DNA of 64,000 bases from Parvibaculum sp039973015 (GTDB lineage Bacteria; Pseudomonadota; Alphaproteobacteria; Parvibaculales; Parvibaculaceae). Below are positions 33,658 to 42,484 of the stretch, in pieces. The DNA is taken from the NCBI RefSeq assembly GCF_039973015.1, contig NZ_JBDWLT010000003.1, positions 1 through 64,000 of the forward strand, read 5' to 3'. Position numbers and translations under genes: made by a program. Below the pieces are notes generated by a model. That model was not told where the DNA came from and ran no database searches. It worked only from the letters and a program-made list of their open reading frames with translations. The stretch's first letter is position 1. Each line of letters begins with the position of its first letter.

Positions 33658-35118
33658 ATGACACTCTCCACCCGCCTCAAGGACAAGACACTCCTAAAGA
33701 CGCGCTGTTTTCTGGACGGAAAATGGGTAGGGGCGGACGCCCCCCGGATCGATGTCGTGGACCCGGCGACGGGAGAGACGATTGCGACGGTTCCCTCTCT
33801 TGGCGCCGCGGAGACGCGCGAAGCCCTTGAGGCCGCGGAGCGGGCCCAGAAGGAATGGGCCGCTCGTCCGGCGAAGGAGCGTGGTGCCATCTTGCGCCGC
33901 TGGTTCGATCTGATGATGGAAAATCAGGATGATCTCGGCGCGATCCTGACGGCAGAGCAGGGCAAGCCGCTGGCGGAAGCCAAGGGCGAAATTGCCTATG
34001 CCGCCGCCTTCATCGAGTTTTACGCCGAAGAGGCCAAACGCGTTTACGGCGCCGTGGTGCCCGCGCCCACGAGCGACCGCCGCATCGTCGTGCTGAAGCA
34101 GCCCATTGGCGTCTGCGCCGCCATCACGCCGTGGAACTTTCCCGCCGCCATGATCACACGCAAGGCTGCCCCTGCGCTTGCCGCCGGATGCTCGATGGTG
34201 GTGAAGCCCGCCACCATGACCCCGCTCTCCGCCTTTGCACTGGCGGAACTGGCAAGCCGCGCCGGTGTACCCGATGGCGTCCTCAGCGTCATCACCGGCA
34301 AGGCGGGTGCCATCGGCGGCGAAATGACGTCTAACCCCATCGTCCGCAAGGTCACCTTCACCGGCTCCACGGAAATCGGCAAGCAGCTGATGCAGCAATC
34401 GGCCTCCACGGTGAAAAAGGTCGCGCTGGAACTCGGCGGCAATGCGCCTTTCATCGTCTTCGACGATGCGGATATCGACGCTGCGGTCGAAGGCGCCGTC
34501 GCTTCGAAATTCCGCAACACCGGCCAGACCTGCATCTGCACCAATCGCTTCCTCGTGCAATCCGCCGTGCATGACGAGTTCGTGGAAAAGCTCGCGAAGA
34601 AAGTCGCAGAGCTGAAAGTCGGCGCGGGCTTTGAAGAGGGCGTGGCGCAAGGCCCGCTCATCGAAATGGCGGCGGTCGGAAAGGTCGAGGAGCATGTTGC
34701 GGATGCCGTTGCGGGCGGCGCGAAGATTCTCACGGGCGGCAAGCGTCATGCGAAGGGCGGCACCTTCTTCGAGCCGACTGTCCTCACGGGCATGAAGCCG
34801 GACATGAAAGCCGCGCGAGAAGAAACCTTTGGTCCGCTCGCGCCCGTCTTCCGCTTCGAAACGGACGAGGAGGGCATCGCAATGGCGAACGATACGCCCT
34901 TCGGTCTCGCCTCTTATTTCTACAGCCGCGACATCGGCCGTGTCTGGCGCGCGGCGGAAGCGCTGGAAGCAGGCCTTGTAGGCGTCAATGCCGGTATCAT
35001 CTCGACCGAGCTTGCGCCCTTCGGTGGCTTCAAGGAATCCGGGCTTGGCCGCGAAGGCGGGCCTTGGGGTATCGAGGAATTTCTCGAAGTGAAATATGTG
35101 GCGATGGCGGGGCTTTGA
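33658..35118 (+). CDS. gabD: NAD(P)-dependent succinate-semialdehyde dehydrogenase
   Basis: A 486-residue aldehyde dehydrogenase of the GabD type. It contains ITPWNFPAAMITRKAAPALAAGC, the substrate-pocket FTGSTEIGKQLM, the general-base Glu in LELGGNAPFIV, and the nucleophile Cys in RNTGQTCICTNR. GLVGVNAGIIS and APFGGFKESGLGREGG are characteristic of SSADH. It oxidises succinate semialdehyde to succinate. CAGGGG precedes the ATG at 33658. The rpiA gene starts three bases after its stop, so the two share a transcript. Confidence 0.9.
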   Translation: MTLSTRLKDKTLLKTRCFLDGKWVGADAPRIDVVDPATGETIATVPSLGAAETREALEAAERAQKEWAARPAKERGAILRRWFDLMMENQDDLGAILTAEQGKPLAEAKGEIAYAAAFIEFYAEEAKRVYGAVVPAPTSDRRIVVLKQPIGVCAAITPWNFPAAMITRKAAPALAAGCSMVVKPATMTPLSAFALAELASRAGVPDGVLSVITGKAGAIGGEMTSNPIVRKVTFTGSTEIGKQLMQQSASTVKKVALELGGNAPFIVFDDADIDAAVEGAVASKFRNTGQTCICTNRFLVQSAVHDEFVEKLAKKVAELKVGAGFEEGVAQGPLIEMAAVGKVEEHVADAVAGGAKILTGGKRHAKGGTFFEPTVLTGMKPDMKAAREETFGPLAPVFRFETDEEGIAMANDTPFGLASYFYSRDIGRVWRAAEALEAGLVGVNAGIISTELAPFGGFKESGLGREGGPWGIEEFLEVKYVAMAGL

Positions 35119-35121
35119 CGC

Positions 35122-35820
35122 ATGACGGCTGACGACGAGAAAAAGGCGGCGGCCATTCGTGCGCTCGACTATGTGAAGCCCGGGATGAAGCTCGGCCTCG
35201 GCACGGGCTCGACGGCGGAACATTTCGTTCGTGCGCTGGGCGAAAAGGTGGCGCAGGGGCTTGAGGTTGTCGGTGTGCCGACCTCCGAACGCACGGGCAA
35301 GCTCGCCGCGAGCCTCGGCATTGCGCTCTCCAATCTCGACGACACGCCGCATCTCGATATCACCGTCGATGGTGCGGATGAACTGGACCGCCAGCTCCGT
35401 CTCATCAAGGGTGGTGGCGGCGCGCTGCTTCGCGAGAAGATCGTCGCCACGGCGTCCGATCAAATGATCGTGATTGCCGATGCGTCGAAACTGGTGGAGA
35501 CGCTCGGCGCCTTTCCGCTTCCCGTCGAGGTCATTCCCTTCGGCGCCACGGTCACGGCGCGCAAGATCGCGGAAGTCGCCAGCGCCTTCGGCTGCACCGG
35601 CAAGATGTCTCGCCGTGCCGACGAATATGGCGAACCCTTCTTCACCGACAGCGAGAACTTCATCTACGATTGCACTTTCGGGGAGATCCCGGACCCGGAT
35701 GGTCTCGCAGCGGCGCTGAACCTCATTCCCGGCGTTGTCGATAACGGATTGTTTATCGGCATTGCCGCTCTCGCCATTGTAGGTACGCCGTCGGGCACCG
35801 ATATCATCGAAAAGACATAA
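35122..35820 (+). CDS. rpiA: ribose-5-phosphate isomerase A
   Basis: A 232-residue RpiA that interconverts ribose-5-phosphate and ribulose-5-phosphate. Family motifs are GLGTGSTAEHFV (phosphate loop), the DGADELD segment with the catalytic acid, and KGGGGALLREKIVA with the catalytic Glu/Lys. Length is normal (about 220-235). It sits between gabD and gor, with a 3-bp and a 26-bp gap respectively: an unusual grouping that links pentose phosphate metabolism and redox supply by transcription. Confidence 0.95.
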   Translation: MTADDEKKAAAIRALDYVKPGMKLGLGTGSTAEHFVRALGEKVAQGLEVVGVPTSERTGKLAASLGIALSNLDDTPHLDITVDGADELDRQLRLIKGGGGALLREKIVATASDQMIVIADASKLVETLGAFPLPVEVIPFGATVTARKIAEVASAFGCTGKMSRRADEYGEPFFTDSENFIYDCTFGEIPDPDGLAAALNLIPGVVDNGLFIGIAALAIVGTPSGTDIIEKT

Positions 35821-35846
35821 AGCACGAAAAACCGGGAGCCCGAACG

Positions 35847-37229
35847 ATGGCTGAATATGTTTACGACCTCTTTGTCATCGGCGCGGGTTCCGGTGGTGTG
35901 CGTGCAGCCCGCATCGCCGCGAACCACGGCGCGAAGGTCGCCGTTGCCGAGGAATATCGCGTTGGCGGTACCTGCGTCATTCGCGGCTGCGTCCCGAAAA
36001 AGCTCTTCGTTTATGCAAGTCACTTCTCGGATGATTTCGAGGATGCGGCGGGCTTCGGCTGGACGGTCGGTGAAACGAAATTCGACTGGAAGACGCTTGT
36101 CTCCCACAAGGACAAGGAAATCGACCGCCTGAACGGCATCTATATCCGCAATCTTGAAAAGGCAGGCGTCGAGATTCTGGATGGCCGCGCCACGGTGAAA
36201 GATGCGCATACCATCCGGCTCGAAGGGCGGGAGCGCGAGATCACGGCGGAGCGTATTCTGGTCGCGGTTGGCGCAACGCCCTTCCTGCCGGACATTCCCG
36301 GCATCGAACATGCGATCACCTCCAACGAGGCTTTCCACCTCGAGGAATTGCCCAGGCGCGTGGTCGTTGTCGGCGGCGGCTACATCGCGGTTGAGTTCGC
36401 GGGCATCTTCAATGGTCTCGGCGTCGAGACCATGCAGCTCTATCGCGGCCCCCTCTTCATGCGCGGCTTCGACGACGATCTCCGCGATCTTCTCTCCGAG
36501 GAGATGACGAAGAAGGGCATCGACCTGCGCATGAACAGCGACATCGTCGCCATCGAAAAGAAGGACGGCGAGCTGCATCTGAAGCTCAATGATGGCGATA
36601 CGATCTCCACCGATTGCGTCATGTATGCGACGGGCCGCGCGCCCAATACGAAGGGCCTCGGCCTTGAAGACGCAGGCGTGAAGCTCGGCATGGCGGGCGA
36701 GGTCGTGGTCGACGATTATTCGCAGTCTTCCGTGGAGAGCATCTATGCCGTGGGCGATGTCACCGACCGCGCGAACCTGACCCCCGTCGCGATCCGCGAG
36801 GGCCATGCCTTCGCCGATACCGTCTTTGGCGGCAAGGATGTGAAGGTCGATCATTCGATCATCCCGACAGCGATCTTCTCCCAGCCGGAAATGGGCACCG
36901 TCGGCCTCACCGAGGCGCAGGCGCGCGAACAATATGAGGAGGTCGACATCTACAAGACCGCCTTCCGCGCCCTGAAGAACACACTTTCGGGTTCGCAGGA
37001 GCGCACCTTCATGAAGCTTATTGTGGATGCCAAATCCGACAAGGTGCTCGGCGTTCACATCATGGGCTCAGGCGCTGGCGAGGTGATCCAGGCCATCGGC
37101 ATCGCCGTCACGATGGGCGCCACCAAGGCCCAGTTCGACATGACCATCGCCGTCCATCCGACAGCGGCCGAGGAGCTCGTCACCATGAAAGAGAAGTGGC
37201 AGGCCCCGGTCATCAAGGCGGCGGATTAA
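35847..37229 (+). CDS. gor: glutathione-disulfide reductase
   Basis: A 460-residue FAD flavoprotein disulfide reductase. FAD motif GAGSGG (12-17); redox pair Cys43/Cys48 in GGTCVIRGCVPKK, which is the glutathione reductase version; NADPH motif GGGYIAVEFAGIFNGLG; and the C-terminal HPTAAEELVTM with the acid-base His. It reduces GSSG with NADPH, supplied in part by the pentose phosphate pathway to which the upstream rpiA belongs. Confidence 0.93.
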   Translation: MAEYVYDLFVIGAGSGGVRAARIAANHGAKVAVAEEYRVGGTCVIRGCVPKKLFVYASHFSDDFEDAAGFGWTVGETKFDWKTLVSHKDKEIDRLNGIYIRNLEKAGVEILDGRATVKDAHTIRLEGREREITAERILVAVGATPFLPDIPGIEHAITSNEAFHLEELPRRVVVVGGGYIAVEFAGIFNGLGVETMQLYRGPLFMRGFDDDLRDLLSEEMTKKGIDLRMNSDIVAIEKKDGELHLKLNDGDTISTDCVMYATGRAPNTKGLGLEDAGVKLGMAGEVVVDDYSQSSVESIYAVGDVTDRANLTPVAIREGHAFADTVFGGKDVKVDHSIIPTAIFSQPEMGTVGLTEAQAREQYEEVDIYKTAFRALKNTLSGSQERTFMKLIVDAKSDKVLGVHIMGSGAGEVIQAIGIAVTMGATKAQFDMTIAVHPTAAEELVTMKEKWQAPVIKAAD

Positions 37230-37319
37230 CCGTCCGTCAGCACGATCAAGGGCTTAGACTTCCCTTTAGAGCCCTTGTGGACTATATATCCGCCTTCCAT
37301 ATGAGAAGGGTGCGGCCTT

Positions 37320-37351
37320 CCGGGTAAAACCCCGGAGACCCGGCCTTTTTT
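37320..37351 (+). terminator. terminator or attenuator before DAHP synthase
   Basis: CCGGGT (37320-37325) pairs with ACCCGG (37338-37343) and is followed by CC and six T residues. The same 5' arm can alternatively pair with CCCCGG (37329-37334). It ends only 20 bases before the DAHP synthase start, and a TATATAT stretch upstream (37282-37289) could be a -10 box, so attenuation is as likely as simple termination of the gor operon. Confidence 0.55.
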
Positions 37352-37370
37352 GCGTTTCGGAGAAGACAAC

Positions 37371-38765
37371 ATGGCGGAGAACTGGAAACCGGAGAGCTGG
37401 CGCGCAAAGCCCGCAAAGCATCTCCCGGCATACCCGGACGAGGCGGCATTGGCCGCCGTAGAAGCGCGCTTGCGCTCCTATCCGCCGCTCGTGTTTGCAG
37501 GTGAAGCTCGTAAGCTGAAGGCAGATCTCGCCGAGGTCTGCGAGGGCCGTGCGTTCCTGCTTCAGGGCGGCGATTGCGCCGAGAGCTTCGCCGAATTTTC
37601 CGCCGACAATATCCGCGATACCTTTCGCGTGCTGCTGCAGATGGCGGTCGTGCTGACCTTCGCCGCCGCCTCGCCCGTCGTGAAGGTGGGCCGCATCGCC
37701 GGTCAGTTCGCGAAGCCGCGTTCCTCGCCCACCGAAACCATTGGCGACGTGACGCTGCCGTCCTATCTCGGCGACAATATCAACGGCATCGATTTCGACG
37801 AGAAGTCCCGTGTGCCCGATCCCGAGCGCCTGCTGCGCGCCTATTCGCAGTCGGCCTCCACGCTGAACCTCATCCGCGCCTTCGCGAATGGCGGCTATGC
37901 CGATCTCGACTTCGTGCATCGCTGGAATCTCGGCTTTGTCTCCGACAGCCCGGAAGGCGCGCGCTACGAGGAGCTGGCGAACCGCATCACCGAGACGCTC
38001 GACTTCATGCGCGCCTGCGGTATCGACGGCGAGACGCAGCCGCAGCTTCACACGACGGATTTCTACACGAGCCACGAAGCTCTGCTGCTCGGCTACGAGC
38101 AGGCGATGACGCGCATCGATAGCACCACGGGCGACTGGTACGACACCTCCGCCCACATGCTCTGGATCGGCGACCGTACGCGCCAGCCCGATCATGGCCA
38201 TGTCGAATATATGCGCGGCATCAAGAACCCGATCGGCATGAAGTGCGGTCCCTCGCTCGACCCGGAAGAGCTTGTCCGCCTCACCGATCTTCTGAACCCG
38301 AAGAACGAGCCGGGCCGCCTGACGCTCATCTGCCGCTTCGGCGCAGAGAATGTCGAGAAGCACCTGCCGCAGCTCATCCGCGCTGTCGAGCGCGAGGGCA
38401 AGAAGGTCGTCTGGTCCTGCGATCCGATGCACGGCAACACCATCAAGGCGTCGTCGGGCTACAAGACGCGGCCGGTCGACCGCATCCTCGCCGAGGTGCA
38501 GGCCTTCATGGCCGTTCATCGCGCCGAGGGTACGCATGCGGGCGGCGTTCATTTCGAAATGACCGGCCAGAACGTCACCGAGTGCATCGGCGGCGCGCAG
38601 GCGATCACCGAAACGGAACTGGGCGACCGTTACCACACCCATTGCGACCCGCGCCTCAACGCGAACCAGTCTCTCGAACTCGCCTTCCTCATCGCCGAAG
38701 GGCTGAAGAAGGAGAGGGCGGAGGCCCGTCGCGCGGGGCCCGTCGCGGCGCTCGGCGCCTGGTAA
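37371..38765 (+). CDS. class II 3-deoxy-7-phosphoheptulonate (DAHP) synthase
   Basis: A 464-residue plant-type (class II) DAHP synthase, the first enzyme of the shikimate pathway, joining phosphoenolpyruvate and erythrose-4-phosphate. Typical stretches are LLQGGDCAESFAEF (metal-binding Cys), GRIAGQFAKPRS, HWxG-like AHMLWIGDRTRQPDHGHVEY, GIKNPIGMKCGPS, WSCDPMHGNT and GGVHFEMTGQNVTEC. CGGAGAAG stands six bases before the ATG at 37371. A hairpin with a T-tract lies immediately upstream and a strong terminator downstream, so it is transcribed alone. Confidence 0.93.
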   Translation: MAENWKPESWRAKPAKHLPAYPDEAALAAVEARLRSYPPLVFAGEARKLKADLAEVCEGRAFLLQGGDCAESFAEFSADNIRDTFRVLLQMAVVLTFAAASPVVKVGRIAGQFAKPRSSPTETIGDVTLPSYLGDNINGIDFDEKSRVPDPERLLRAYSQSASTLNLIRAFANGGYADLDFVHRWNLGFVSDSPEGARYEELANRITETLDFMRACGIDGETQPQLHTTDFYTSHEALLLGYEQAMTRIDSTTGDWYDTSAHMLWIGDRTRQPDHGHVEYMRGIKNPIGMKCGPSLDPEELVRLTDLLNPKNEPGRLTLICRFGAENVEKHLPQLIRAVEREGKKVVWSCDPMHGNTIKASSGYKTRPVDRILAEVQAFMAVHRAEGTHAGGVHFEMTGQNVTECIGGAQAITETELGDRYHTHCDPRLNANQSLELAFLIAEGLKKERAEARRAGPVAALGAW

Positions 38766-38786
38766 GAGCCGCACGCGAACAAAATG

Positions 38787-38818
38787 AAAAGGCCCGGTGG
38801 AAACGCCGGGCCTTTTTT
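38787..38818. terminator. bidirectional Rho-independent terminator
   Basis: The stem GGCCCGG/CCGGGCC has a TGGAAACG loop, AAAA in front and TTTTTT behind. It serves DAHP synthase on the plus strand and probably also the convergent MDR gene, whose stop directly adjoins it. Confidence 0.85.
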
Positions 38819-39832
38819 CTAGCTCACCTTGATCAGCCGCCGCCCGAGGTTCTCTCCCTCGAACAAGCCGATGAAGGCCTCCGCCGATCCCTCGATCCCC
38901 TCCGACACGTCTTCCGTGTAGACGAGCTTCCCCTCGTGGATCCATCCGGCCATCTCGGCTTGTGCCTCTCGGAAGCGCTTGAAATAGTCGAACACAACGA
39001 GCCCTTCCATGCGAAGCCGGTGCGTGATGAAGCGCGTCACATTGCGGATGCCGACGAGTTCGTCGTCCGCGCGGTTATATTCGCTGACCTGCCCCGAAAT
39101 CACGATCCGCCCATGTTCCTTCATGTTCAGGATCGCCGCGTCGAGCATCTCGCCGCCCACATTGTCGAAATAGATGTCGACCCCGTCCGGGCAGTGATCC
39201 TTGATCGCCGCACGCAAATCCGCGCCCCGATAGGAAAAGCAGGCATCGAAGCCTAGCCCCGTCACATAGTCGCACTTCGCCTGCGAGCCCGCGATACCGA
39301 CCACGCGGCAGCCCTTCATCTTCGCAATCTGCCCGGCCGTCGCGCCCACGGGCCCGGCGGCGGAGGAAATCAGCACCGTGTCGCCTTCCTTCGGTGCCCC
39401 GAGTTCCAGCAAGCCGAAATAGGACGTAAGCCCCGGAATGCCGAGCACGCCGATGGCTGCGGTCGGGCGGAGCTTTCCGTGAAACATTTCAGGCGCGAGC
39501 TTCTGCACGCCGCGCCCGTTCGACACCGCATGTGTCACCCAGCCGAAGCCGCCCGTTACCCGGTCGCCCGGTTTGAACTTCTCGTTGTTTGATGCTTCGA
39601 CGACGCCCACCATCGCGCTGTCGATGGTCTCGCCGACAGGCAGCGCCGCCGTATAGCTGTCGCCTGAAAGCCGCCCCCGCATGCCCGGATCGACGGAGTG
39701 ATATTCCGTGCGGATCAGGATTTCATGCTCGCCGATATCCGGCAGCGTCACATCCTCAAGCCGGAAATTCTCCGCGCGCGGCTTTCCGTCAGGCCGTGAC
39801 GCCAGCACCCATCGTTTCGCTTTTGTCGGCAT
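38819..39832 (-). CDS. NADP-dependent MDR oxidoreductase (copy 1, CurA/LTB4DH-like)
   Basis: A 337-residue medium-chain reductase lacking catalytic-zinc ligands. YHSVDPGMRGRLSG, the nucleotide-binding AAGPVGATAGQIAKMKGCRVVGIAGS and DIYFDNVGGEMLDAAILNM are hallmarks of the prostaglandin reductase/CurA group that reduces conjugated double bonds of enones. GGAGGAG precedes the ATG at 39832; an in-frame start 18 codons upstream is less family-like. It is likely co-transcribed with copy 2 (79 bp upstream). Confidence 0.87.
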   Translation of the reverse strand: MPTKAKRWVLASRPDGKPRAENFRLEDVTLPDIGEHEILIRTEYHSVDPGMRGRLSGDSYTAALPVGETIDSAMVGVVEASNNEKFKPGDRVTGGFGWVTHAVSNGRGVQKLAPEMFHGKLRPTAAIGVLGIPGLTSYFGLLELGAPKEGDTVLISSAAGPVGATAGQIAKMKGCRVVGIAGSQAKCDYVTGLGFDACFSYRGADLRAAIKDHCPDGVDIYFDNVGGEMLDAAILNMKEHGRIVISGQVSEYNRADDELVGIRNVTRFITHRLRMEGLVVFDYFKRFREAQAEMAGWIHEGKLVYTEDVSEGIEGSAEAFIGLFEGENLGRRLIKVS

Positions 39833-39861
39833 GTGATCTCCTCCCTCTTTCAAAGCAGTAT

Positions 39862-39884
39862 GGCCCGGGCTTTGAACCCGGGCC
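39862..39884. repeat. intergenic hairpin between MDR copies 1 and 2
   Basis: GGCCCGGG/CCCGGGCC, a perfect eight-base stem with a seven-base loop and no T-tract. It resembles dispersed GC palindromes of alphaproteobacterial genomes and may tune the relative expression of the two genes. Confidence 0.5.
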
Positions 39885-39911
39885 ACTATGCCGTCATCGG
39901 AAAATGCGAGG

Positions 39912-40937
39912 TCAGACCGCCTTGTCGGGCCCGATCTTCACCAGCATCTTGCCGAAATTCGCGCCCTTGAAGAGGTTGAGGAAGGCCTTCGGCGCATTCT
40001 CGATGCCCTCTTCAACCGTCTCTTCCCATTTCATCTTGCCGCCCTGGATCAGCGGGCCCATCTCCGCGAAGAAATCGCCGAGATGCTGGAAATAGTTGGA
40101 AACGATGAAGCCCTGAAGCCGGAGGCTCTTGCCGACGATCTGAATGAGGTTCGTCGGGCCGGGGCGCGGTTCGGTGTCGTTATACTGTTCGATCATGCCG
40201 CACAGCGCCGCGCGCCCGTTCACCCGCATGGATTCGATGGCCGCTTCGAGGTGCTTGCCGCCCACATTCTCGAAATAGACGTCGATGCCTTTCGGGAATG
40301 CTTCCTTCACGGCCTTGGTGAGGTCGCCGCACGTCTTGTAATTGATCGCCTTGTCGATGCCCGCGACCTCTTCGAGCCACTTGCATTTCTCGTCCGAACC
40401 GGCCGAGCCGACCACGTAGCAGCCATGCGCCTTGGCAAGCTGGCAGACCACTGAGCCGACGGCGCCGGAAGCCGCGGAAACGAACACCGTCTCGCCATCC
40501 TTCAGTTCCGCCACCTTGAAGAGGCCGGCCCATGCCGTCATGCCCGGCATGCCGAGCACACCGAGAAAGGCTTCGATCGGACCGAGCGAAGGGTCGACCG
40601 GTGTGAAGCCCCCCGCGGGGCCGGTCGCGAATTCGCGCCAGCCGAGCATGTGGTTCACGTAAGTCCCGACCTTCAGCTTGTCGCTTTTCGATTCCACCAC
40701 CTGGCCGATGGCGCCGCCTTCCAGCGGACTGCCGATCTGGAACGGCGGCACATAGCTCTCGCGGTCCATCATGCGCCCGCGCATATAGGGGTCGACCGAC
40801 ATCCAGATGTTCCGCACCAGCACCTCGCCATCGCCGGGCTGGCGCGCTTCCGTCGTCGCGACTTCGAAATCGCTGTCTTTGGGCATGCCCACAGGCCGCG
40901 CCTTCAGGCGAATTTCCTTTGAGGTCAGGTTCATCAT
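39912..40937 (-). CDS. NADP-dependent MDR oxidoreductase (copy 2)
   Basis: A 341-residue paralogue with MSVDPYMRGRMMDRESYVPPF, AASGAVGSVVCQLAKAHGCYVVGSAGS, AINYKTCGDLTKAVKEAFPKGIDVYFENVGG and the family end FGKMLVKIGPD. The GCxVxGxxGS-like segment binds NADPH. It should reduce an activated carbon-carbon double bond. The first two codons are both ATG; either can serve. Upstream lies the nodT gene of the export operon on the same strand, 114 bp away. Confidence 0.87.
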   Translation of the reverse strand: MMNLTSKEIRLKARPVGMPKDSDFEVATTEARQPGDGEVLVRNIWMSVDPYMRGRMMDRESYVPPFQIGSPLEGGAIGQVVESKSDKLKVGTYVNHMLGWREFATGPAGGFTPVDPSLGPIEAFLGVLGMPGMTAWAGLFKVAELKDGETVFVSAASGAVGSVVCQLAKAHGCYVVGSAGSDEKCKWLEEVAGIDKAINYKTCGDLTKAVKEAFPKGIDVYFENVGGKHLEAAIESMRVNGRAALCGMIEQYNDTEPRPGPTNLIQIVGKSLRLQGFIVSNYFQHLGDFFAEMGPLIQGGKMKWEETVEEGIENAPKAFLNLFKGANFGKMLVKIGPDKAV

Positions 40938-41051
40938 GGGTCTCCTCCGGGGTTCTTTGGTTTCGTTGGGGAGGAGACTAGCCGCCTTTGCCCGTTGGCG
41001 GAAGCAAAGCCCCGCCCAGCGCTGAACAACACGTTGTGAACACTTGAACGG

Positions 41052-42476
41052 CTATATGGATTTCCACCCGCCGCCGAGCGCGATGAAGAGTTCGACGGCG
41101 GTGCTGTAGCGTTCAAGCTGCGCTTGCGCTGCGCTGTCCCGCGCGGAGAGCCAGCTTCTCTGCGCATCGAGCACGGAGAGAAGGTCGCTCGCGCCCGCGC
41201 GGTAGCGCGCCTGCGAAAGTTCATAGGCCTTTCCGGCTTCCGCCGCCGCGATGTCGAGCGAGGCTTCGCGCTGTGCCGTCGCTTCCACATTGTTCAGCGA
41301 GTTCTCGACCTCCGAGAAGGAGGTGAGCACCGTCTGCTGATAGGCGGCAGCGAGTTCCGCCTGCCGCCCTTTCGCCGATTGCAGGTTCCCTTCCAGCGAC
41401 CCGCCCGAGAAGATCGGTGCGAGCAGCGAGGCGCCGAGCGAGGAGGCGGTCTCCGCCGCACTTGCCGTGGCGAAGCTCCGCGTCAGCGAGGCCGTCAGGT
41501 CGAGACTTGGGAAGAAGGCCGCGCGCGCCGCGCCGATATCGGCATTGGCCCCCTTGAGGCTTGCTTCCGCGCTTTTGATGTCGGGCCGCCGTTCGAGAAG
41601 CGCCGAGGGCTGTCCCGCCGCGATGGCGGGCAGCGCCACCTTGTCGAGTGTGTCGCCTTCAACCGTGAAGCGTCCGGGCGTCGTCGCGATCAGGATGGCC
41701 ATCGCATTCTCGTTGGCCGCAAGGTCCGCGCGCAGCGGGGGCAGGGTCGCCTCGATGGCCGCCACGGTGTTGCGCTGCTGCGCGAGGTCGAGGCCGGAAA
41801 TGCTTCCCGCCCTGTAGCGCGCTTCCACGATGTCGAGCGTGCCGCGCGCCGCCTTCAGCGAGTCTTCGGCAATCGCGATCCGGTCCTTCAGCGTCAGGAT
41901 CGTGAAATAGGTCGTCGCGACATTGGATTGCACGATCAGCGCCGCGCTCTCCTTGTCATATTGCGTTGCTTCCAGCGAAAGCGCCGCCGAGCGCGCCTCG
42001 TCGCGGTAGCGGCCCCATATGTCGAGCGTATAGCTCGCGGAAAGCCCGATATCCGCGCTCTCCCGTGTGCTCCCGCCGCGCGGGTCGCTGCGGCTTGCAT
42101 TGGCATTGCCATTCACCTGCGGCAGCAGTGATGCCCCCGCCGCCCGTGCCGCGCCGCGTGCCTGTTCGACGCGCGCCAGCGCCTGCTCGATGTCGAGGTT
42201 CTGCGCCAGCGCCGCCTGCATCAGCAGCGTCAGCTCCGGTTCTCCGAAAGCCGTCCACCATTGCGTATCGGCGGCAATCTCCATGCCGCCCGTCTGCTGC
42301 GCCGAGGAATAGCCCTGCGGCGTGTCGATGGCGGGGCGTTCATAATCCGGCGCCATCGTGCAGGCGGCGAGCATCAGCGCCAACGCAAGAGGCACTATTC
42401 TTCCCACCTTCCCCTGGGGGGAGGGTCGAAAAATTCCTGAATTTTTCGGGGCGGGGGCGCTGAGTTGATGTGTCAT
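41052..42476 (-). CDS. outer-membrane efflux lipoprotein, NodT/TolC family
   Basis: A 474-residue outer-membrane factor. Residues 26-39 (RIVPLALALMLAAC) are a lipoprotein signal with Cys39 after LAA, followed by TMAPDYERP, the typical NodT start. Two outer-membrane-efflux repeats follow (NLDIEQALARVEQARG, then LERRPDIKSAEASLKGANADIGAARAAFFPSLDLTA). The first 25 residues are unusual: residues 7-25 are translated from a dispersed palindromic repeat. The start is supported by GAGG six bases upstream and only eight bases to the macB stop. It completes a macA-macB-nodT export system on one transcript. Confidence 0.88.
   Translation of the reverse strand: MTHQLSAPAPKNSGIFRPSPQGKVGRIVPLALALMLAACTMAPDYERPAIDTPQGYSSAQQTGGMEIAADTQWWTAFGEPELTLLMQAALAQNLDIEQALARVEQARGAARAAGASLLPQVNGNANASRSDPRGGSTRESADIGLSASYTLDIWGRYRDEARSAALSLEATQYDKESAALIVQSNVATTYFTILTLKDRIAIAEDSLKAARGTLDIVEARYRAGSISGLDLAQQRNTVAAIEATLPPLRADLAANENAMAILIATTPGRFTVEGDTLDKVALPAIAAGQPSALLERRPDIKSAEASLKGANADIGAARAAFFPSLDLTASLTRSFATASAAETASSLGASLLAPIFSGGSLEGNLQSAKGRQAELAAAYQQTVLTSFSEVENSLNNVEATAQREASLDIAAAEAGKAYELSQARYRAGASDLLSVLDAQRSWLSARDSAAQAQLERYSTAVELFIALGGGWKSI
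42406..42457. repeat. double-hairpin palindromic repeat inside the nodT coding start
   Basis: Two adjoining hairpins, CCTTCCCC/GGGGAGGG-type and the perfect CGAAAAATTC/GAATTTTTCG (42427-42448), followed by GGGGCGGGGG. It belongs to the same family as the copies at 51954, 52181 and 52447. It is read in frame as residues 7-24 of the NodT protein. Confidence 0.75.
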
Positions 42477-42484
42477 GAAGAACC

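Noticed and set aside
37301..37327. Eight-codon ORF as an aromatic leader peptide before DAHP synthase
   Set aside because: It has no Trp, Phe or Tyr codons and no ribosome-binding site.
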